Shown here piece by piece: positions 5,329 to 8,875 of a stretch of 8,875 bases of DNA (positions are counted from its first letter, which is position 1; every line of letters begins with the position of its first letter). The notes beneath the pieces are model-generated. The model saw nothing but the letters and a program-made list of their open reading frames with translations, did no database searches and was not told the DNA's origin. Both the position numbers and the translations under genes were made by a program. The stretch is from Campylobacterales bacterium (GTDB lineage Bacteria > Campylobacterota > Campylobacteria > Campylobacterales > QNZT01): positions 1-8,875 of the forward strand of contig JALWKJ010000247.1 of the NCBI GenBank assembly GCA_027081495.1, written 5' to 3'.

Positions 5329-6531
5329 TTAACTCTTCTTTTTACATCTCTTTTTTCTTGAAACCCTGCAAATTGCCCATAGCGGCCATTTGTATATTTT
5401 TTCTATCGTTTTTTTTGCCAAATACGCTAAAAATCCATATATTCTAAAACTTTTTAAGTCAAGGATAGCATATTTTCCGCCAAGCGCTATCGCGATGCCT
5501 TCTTGTGCCAGATGGGCGAATGCGGCTTGCTCGTTTTTCATCAAAAGTTTTATATTTTTAGCCGCTCTCTTTCCGCTTTGCATAGCCACATGTGCGGTTG
5601 GGGGAAGGAGCTTGCCCGATATATCTCTAAGTTCAGCCGCATCGCCGGCTACAAATACCTCTTTGTGATTTTGCAGCTGCAAAGTGGGTTCGGGTATGAT
5701 TTGCCCCAACTTGTTTTTTGGCGTCTTTATTTTGTTTATAATGGGCGAAGCCGTTATGCCGCCTGTAAATATCATAAAATCAAAGGCTATCTCTTCGGAA
5801 TTTTCCAATATCGCTTTGTCTTTTTCCACTTTTTTTATATGCGATCCCTCATGAACGATAACCCCGAGATCTTTTAATCTTTCTCTCGATTTTTCGATTG
5901 TTTTTGGGTGCATATGTTTCAAGATGGTTTTTGAGCCTGAGACAAGGTGGATTTTTAAACTCTCACACGCTAAAGTGTTGCTTTTGTAGTAACGGTTAAA
6001 ATACTCCTGCATTTGCGCCGCTATTTCTACGCCGGAAAGTCCTGCTCCTCCAACAAGAACGCTATAGTGGCGTTTTGCATGAGACGGACTCTCAAGCCTC
6101 ATAAAAAGCTCTTTTTCAAAAAACTGTTTTAGTCTAAAAGCTCCTGTGAGACTTTTTACTCCATGTCCGCAGTTTTCAAGTCCTTGTATCGATTTGAAAA
6201 ATCTCGTAACGCTTCCGGCGGCGATTATAAGATAGTCGTAAGAGAGTTCTTTGTCTTGGCTGCATTCGACTTTTTTGTTATTTAGATCGATATTTTCTAC
6301 ACTTTGATGTAAAAAAGTTACATTTTCTCCAAAACTCTGAGATAAAGTGTGAAGATTGACGATCGTTTTGTCAAACGGAATCGTATTTGCGACAAGCTCA
6401 TACCCTTCCGTTTGCAAAAAATGATAAGGATGTCTGTCTATAAGGGTGATTTTCGCGCTATCTATTTTGCTAAGCTCTCTTAATGCGCTGACCCCCGCAT
6501 AGCCTCCGCCGATAATGAGAATATTTTTCAT
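5329..6531 (-). CDS. Type II NADH dehydrogenase-like flavoprotein (NDH-2 family)
   Basis: NDH-2 enzymes are single-subunit, non-pumping flavoproteins on the inner face of the membrane that pass electrons from NADH to quinone. The 400 residues are typical. The FAD-binding Rossmann motif GGGYAG lies at 8-13 with Asp32 at the end of the second strand. A second dinucleotide fold follows, VGGAGLSG (160-167) with Glu169. VFVAGDAA (292-299) is the FAD-contacting motif near the end of the fold. The usual quinone-side AQxAxQ reads AHVAMQ (313-318). The tail, about 362-400, is hydrophobic and aromatic and then very basic, suiting a membrane anchor. The ATG at 6531 follows AAGGAGGAG, a strong Shine-Dalgarno. 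It diverges from the phasin/UbiB operon. Sulfide:quinone reductase is the main alternative, but its conserved redox cysteines are not evident. Confidence 0.85.
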   Translation of the reverse strand: MKNILIIGGGYAGVSALRELSKIDSAKITLIDRHPYHFLQTEGYELVANTIPFDKTIVNLHTLSQSFGENVTFLHQSVENIDLNNKKVECSQDKELSYDYLIIAAGSVTRFFKSIQGLENCGHGVKSLTGAFRLKQFFEKELFMRLESPSHAKRHYSVLVGGAGLSGVEIAAQMQEYFNRYYKSNTLACESLKIHLVSGSKTILKHMHPKTIEKSRERLKDLGVIVHEGSHIKKVEKDKAILENSEEIAFDFMIFTGGITASPIINKIKTPKNKLGQIIPEPTLQLQNHKEVFVAGDAAELRDISGKLLPPTAHVAMQSGKRAAKNIKLLMKNEQAAFAHLAQEGIAIALGGKYAILDLKSFRIYGFLAYLAKKTIEKIYKWPLWAICRVSRKKRCKKKS

Positions 6532-6554
6532 GATCTCCTCCTTTTTGACTGTTA

Positions 6555-6590
6555 GAGTTCTCTGAAAAATATGATTTTTTCAGAAAACTC
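6555..6590. promoter_or_regulatory. 36-bp palindrome next to the flavoprotein gene's -10 box
   Basis: GAGTT-C-TCTGAAAAA (6555-6569), a six-base centre and TTTTTCAGA-A-AACTC (6576-6590) form 14 base pairs with one mismatch. On the minus strand it begins next to the TATAAT and covers the predicted transcription start. It could be a repressor operator, or a hairpin at the 5' end of the mRNA ahead of the strong Shine-Dalgarno. It has no run of U placed to act as a terminator. Confidence 0.55.
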
Positions 6591-6596
6591 ATTATA
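6591..6596 (-). promoter_or_regulatory. -10 box (TATAAT) of the NDH-2-like gene
   Basis: On the minus strand CACTATAATGAG lies 59 bases before the ATG. The predicted start falls in the palindrome at 6555-6590, leaving a leader of about 50 nt. No consensus -35 is visible, only A/T-rich sequence. Confidence 0.5.
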
Positions 6597-6621
6597 GTGA
6601 ATTTTATCAAAATATATCATC

Positions 6622-6648
6622 TTGAAGTGTTAGCCGGATGACACTCAA
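6622..6648. promoter_or_regulatory. Dyad between the divergent promoters
   Basis: TTGAAGTGT (6622-6630) and ACACTCAA (6641-6648) are inverted copies apart from one extra A, around a 10-base GC-richer centre. It stands just upstream of the flavoprotein promoter and about 40 bp before the phasin promoter, a natural place for a shared operator. The half-site resembles the CTTGAGT half of HspR boxes, but the spacing is wrong for that family. Confidence 0.4.
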
Positions 6649-6666
6649 AAAAATTTGAAAATTTTT
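6649..6666. promoter_or_regulatory. A/T palindrome upstream of the phasin promoter
   Basis: AAAAATTT-GA-AAATTTTT is a perfect 8-bp dyad 21 bp upstream of the -35 box. It may be an UP-like or bendable A-tract element, or simply a product of the local base composition. Confidence 0.3.
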
Positions 6667-6687
6667 CGTGATAAAGACTTAAAAAAC

Positions 6688-6717
6688 TTGACATAAATAC
6701 ACTAAAGGTAGTATAAT
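6688..6717 (+). promoter_or_regulatory. Consensus sigma-70 promoter of the phasin-ubiB operon
   Basis: TTGACA (6688-6693) and TATAAT (6712-6717) are both perfect consensus hexamers with an 18-bp spacer. Transcription should start near 6724, leaving a leader of about 30 nt with AAGGAG (6744-6749) before the ATG at 6756. It is the strongest promoter seen in the window. Confidence 0.8.
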
Positions 6718-6755
6718 TTCAATAGAGGGGTTTATTATAAGCAAAGGAGAGAAAA

Positions 6756-7061
6756 ATGGAAAAATTTACACCTCAGGATTTACTGAAAATGGGGCTTGGA
6801 GCTATGTTTATAGCAAAAGAAAAGGTTGAGAAGCTTATCGACGAATCGATTAAACAAGGAGTGATCACAAAAGATCAGGGTGAAGAGTTTTTAAATAAAC
6901 TCAAAAAAGAGGTAACGGAAAAATCCGAAGAGGCGGACAAAAAGATCAAAGAGGAGATACATAAGCAGTTAAAAGAGATGGGAATCGCGACAAAAGAAGA
7001 TATATCTTCTTTAAAAAGAGAGATAACCGCTTTGAAAAAAATCATTGAAGCGAAAAAATAA
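6756..7061 (+). CDS. Phasin-like small coiled-coil protein
   Basis: This is a 101-residue, highly charged helical protein without a signal peptide. Residues 7-20 (DLLKMGLGAMFIAK) are mildly hydrophobic. The remainder is amphipathic helix and coiled coil: VEKLIDESIKQGVI, then a Lys/Glu-rich stretch, then IATKEDISSLKREITALKKI at about 76-95. This order of a short apolar head, a KVEKL-like segment, a charged linker, and a TKEDI start to a terminal coiled coil resembles the small proteins annotated as polyhydroxyalkanoate synthesis regulator phasins. No PHA gene is visible here, so granule binding is not shown. AAGGAG lies six bases before the ATG. The ubiB homologue starts 9 bp after its stop, so the two probably act together. 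Its length and coiled coil also recall UbiK, a quinone-synthesis accessory protein, but the N-terminus does not fit well. Confidence 0.75.
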   Translation: MEKFTPQDLLKMGLGAMFIAKEKVEKLIDESIKQGVITKDQGEEFLNKLKKEVTEKSEEADKKIKEEIHKQLKEMGIATKEDISSLKREITALKKIIEAKK

Positions 7062-7070
7062 GTTTTTCGT

Positions 7071-8735
7071 ATGCGGGTATGGCAAACTCTCAAGCAAATC
7101 GAGCGCTATCAGCAGATAGCCTCTATCTTATTAAAAAACGGTTTTGAAAATCTCATAGTCGCGCTTGAGGTTCAAAAACACATACGCATCCCTTTTACTA
7201 CGCCAAAAAGTGATATTTTGCTTCTTAGCAGAAGCGATAGAATTAAAAAAACGATAGAGGAGCTTGGACCGACATTTATAAAGTTTGCGCAGATTCTCTC
7301 TACAAGACCCGATCTCATTCCGCTTGAGCTTGCCGATGCTTTTTCAAAACTCCAAGATGAAGTTTCGCCGGTGGGATTTGATGAAATCGAACAGGTTTTT
7401 TTTGAGGAGTTTGGCAAAAGAAGCGGTGAACTTTTTGAAGGAGAGTTGATCCTTGTGGCTTCGGCATCGTTAGGGCAGGTTTATAGAGGATATCTCAAAG
7501 ACGGCACGGATGTAGCGATCAAAGTTCAAAAACCCAATATCGCGCAAAAAATAGCTTCAGATATCGCGATTATGCGGCAAATCGGCTCTTTTTTGAAAGA
7601 TCGGCTTAAAGAGTACGGTATAGACGATGTCGATATGATTATCGACGAGTTTGAAAAAAGTATTAGAAAAGAGTTGGATTTTAATATCGAATCTTTAAAT
7701 CTAAAAAGATTTTCCAAAAATTTTTCAAATAACCCTAAGATAAAAGTTCCAAAACTTTACGAAGACTTGAGCTCTCAGCGTATTTTGACTATGGAATATA
7801 TAGAAGGGATTAAAGTTTCAAACAGACAAAAGCTCATAGAAAACTCAATCGACCCCTCCGCCGTCGCTCATATCGGTTTTGAGCTTCTTTGTGAGCAGAT
7901 ATTTGTTCATCGCTACTTTCATGCCGATCCTCATCCGGGAAATATTTTTGCGCTTGACGAGGAGACTATATCTTTTATCGATTTTGGGATGATGGGTCGT
8001 ATCAGTCAAAGAGATCAACGCTATTTTGTCGATATGATTTATTATATAGTCAAAAACGAAGAGGAGAAAGCGGCATACAATCTTTTAAAACTCGCGAAGA
8101 TAAATGATGAAAATATGAATATCGACGCTTTTTGTAAAGATATGGGAGATATTATTTCTACATATTTTTACGGATCTCTTAGGAATATCTCTATCCAAAA
8201 TCTTTTAAACGATATTGTCGCTTTGATGAGCAGATATAAGGTCTATTTTCGTGAAGACAACTATTTGCTTACAAAAGCTCTTATAACGATCGAGGGAGTC
8301 GGCAAACAGTTGGATCCGGACTTTAACGCCGCGGAAAATATCAAACCTTTTGTGCTTGATTTTTTTAAAAACAGTCGATCGATCGGCGCGTTTGTCTCAA
8401 AAATAGGCGATCTTCCGAAAGCTCTGACGGATTTTGCGATCGATTTTCCGGATGACATGAAGATGTTGGTAAAAAAGCTTAAAGACGGAAATTTTAAGAT
8501 AGAGTTTGAACATATAGGTTTGGAGAGTCTTGAACACTCTATAGAAAAATCGTTTAACAGACTCTCTATCGCAATCATCATCGCCGCCGTTTTGATAGGC
8601 TCTTCTTTGTTATCGTTTGCAAAGATGCCTCCTTTGGTGTTTGGCATACCTATCTTTGGACTTGTCGGTTTTATGATAGCTCTTTTGATGGGCGCCATAT
8701 TGATTGTTTCTATCTATAAAAGGGGTAAACTCTGA
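7071..8735 (+). CDS. UbiB/AarF (ABC1) family atypical protein kinase-like ATPase
   Basis: UbiB-family proteins are membrane-bound atypical kinases/ATPases that support quinone synthesis or lipid handling. The 554 residues match the family. The K-x-G-Q signature region is LGPTFIKFAQILSTRPD (65-81), with KFAQ at 71-74. The nucleotide loop is ASASLGQV (130-137), followed by VAIKV with Lys151. The ExD motif is ELD (201-203). The catalytic segment is HADPHPGN (284-291) and the metal-binding one is DFG (304-306). Two C-terminal membrane helices lie at about 505-550, then the basic end YKRGKL. The start is ATG 7071, 9 bp after the phasin-like gene, with no clear Shine-Dalgarno, so its translation may depend on that gene. 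Campylobacterota generally use menaquinone, so the link to ubiquinone in the name may not hold and I give no gene symbol. Confidence 0.9.
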   Translation: MRVWQTLKQIERYQQIASILLKNGFENLIVALEVQKHIRIPFTTPKSDILLLSRSDRIKKTIEELGPTFIKFAQILSTRPDLIPLELADAFSKLQDEVSPVGFDEIEQVFFEEFGKRSGELFEGELILVASASLGQVYRGYLKDGTDVAIKVQKPNIAQKIASDIAIMRQIGSFLKDRLKEYGIDDVDMIIDEFEKSIRKELDFNIESLNLKRFSKNFSNNPKIKVPKLYEDLSSQRILTMEYIEGIKVSNRQKLIENSIDPSAVAHIGFELLCEQIFVHRYFHADPHPGNIFALDEETISFIDFGMMGRISQRDQRYFVDMIYYIVKNEEEKAAYNLLKLAKINDENMNIDAFCKDMGDIISTYFYGSLRNISIQNLLNDIVALMSRYKVYFREDNYLLTKALITIEGVGKQLDPDFNAAENIKPFVLDFFKNSRSIGAFVSKIGDLPKALTDFAIDFPDDMKMLVKKLKDGNFKIEFEHIGLESLEHSIEKSFNRLSIAIIIAAVLIGSSLLSFAKMPPLVFGIPIFGLVGFMIALLMGAILIVSIYKRGKL

Positions 8736-8875
8736 AAAGCATAGACAAAAACATAGTATATCTAGGATTTGTCAGTTTTTTTACGGATATGGCGTCGGCT
8801 ATGGTAAATCCTCTATTGCCGATTTTTGTTGTAAATATACTGCATGAAGGTTACGACAAACTCGGTTTTATCGTT
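8732..8875 (+). CDS. MFS transporter, 5' part only
   Basis: An open frame beginning at or near 8732 reads KNIVYLGFVSFFTDMASAMV, then NPLLPIFVVNILHEG, and continues past the window edge. The first membrane helix and the SFFTDMASAMVNPLLPIF pattern are those of a major facilitator superfamily subgroup with an N-terminal SxxxDxxSxxxxPLLPxF motif. The substrate cannot be told from 48 codons. The frame is closed by a stop at 8726-8728, and no ATG, GTG or TTG precedes the first helix. The best start is CTG 8732, whose CTGA overlaps the ubiB-like stop, with AGGGG (8721-8725) six bases upstream. ATG 8789 would cut off half of the first helix. It is probably the third gene of the phasin-ubiB operon. 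Confidence 0.75.
   Translation, partial: MKSIDKNIVYLGFVSFFTDMASAMVNPLLPIFVVNILHEGYDKLGFIV

Noticed and set aside
5314..5332. Intrinsic terminator after the NDH-2-like gene
   Set aside because: Only a 5-bp GTTAA/TTAAC dyad with an A/T loop is present, with no GC-rich stem.
6621..6649. HspR (HAIR) or HrcA (CIRCE) heat-shock operator
   Set aside because: Half-sites resemble CTTGAGT/ACTCAAG but the spacing is not seven bases, and the neighbouring genes are not chaperones. CIRCE half-sites are absent.
8261..8698. 145-codon minus-strand frame opposite the end of the ubiB-like gene
   Set aside because: It is antisense to conserved coding sequence and membrane helices. Its composition is that of a shadow frame.

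Overview
The window looks like chromosomal DNA from a Campylobacterota (epsilonproteobacterial) species, probably a free-living, respiratory, Sulfurimonas-like bacterium. This rests on the low GC content, the A/T-rich promoters with a clear TATAAT but a weak -35, the tight operons, and the character of the proteins. The assignment is by protein flavour and layout only; no marker gene is present.

Layout from left to right. (1) 1-457 holds no intact gene. It contains the 5' end of a minus-strand gene leaving the window (about 1-63), a direct repeat of that end (about 391-450), and a 272-bp fold-back element (221-492) with 33-bp imperfect terminal inverted repeats and several internal hairpins. 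(2) 458-1053 (-) is a wrecked MATE-family efflux gene: its first about 62 codons are joined out of frame to its C-terminal half, and its end runs into the fold-back element. (3) 1078-5266 (-) is a compact gene run, transcribed right to left: moaD, moaE, moeA, a basic membrane protein of unknown function, and a stand-alone FMN/Fe-S glutamate-synthase-like protein. Gaps range from an 11-bp overlap to 29 bp. A TATAAT lies upstream of moaD. (4) 5329-6531 (-) encodes a type II NADH dehydrogenase-like flavoprotein. (5) 6532-6755 is a divergent regulatory region with two promoters and several dyads. (6) 6756-8875 (+) is a second operon: a small phasin-like coiled-coil protein, a UbiB/AarF (ABC1) atypical kinase, and the start of an MFS transporter that leaves the window.

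Functionally, MoaD and MoaE form molybdopterin synthase and MoeA inserts molybdate, so the left operon supplies molybdenum cofactor to respiratory oxidoreductases. The NDH-2-like enzyme and the UbiB homologue belong to membrane quinone and electron-transfer physiology. The MATE gene at the tail of the left operon has decayed, and the fold-back element sits at its broken end.

The part least explained by known genes is 1-492. Its nested inverted repeats, its hairpin with a cUUCGg tetraloop and the duplicated gene start make it the best place for a second look. The rest is mostly ordinary, with a few motif departures: cysteine spacing in the glutamate-synthase-like protein, KFAQ in the UbiB homologue, AHVAMQ in the NDH-2-like protein, LPGFAYSS in MoeA, and a probable CTG start for the MFS gene.
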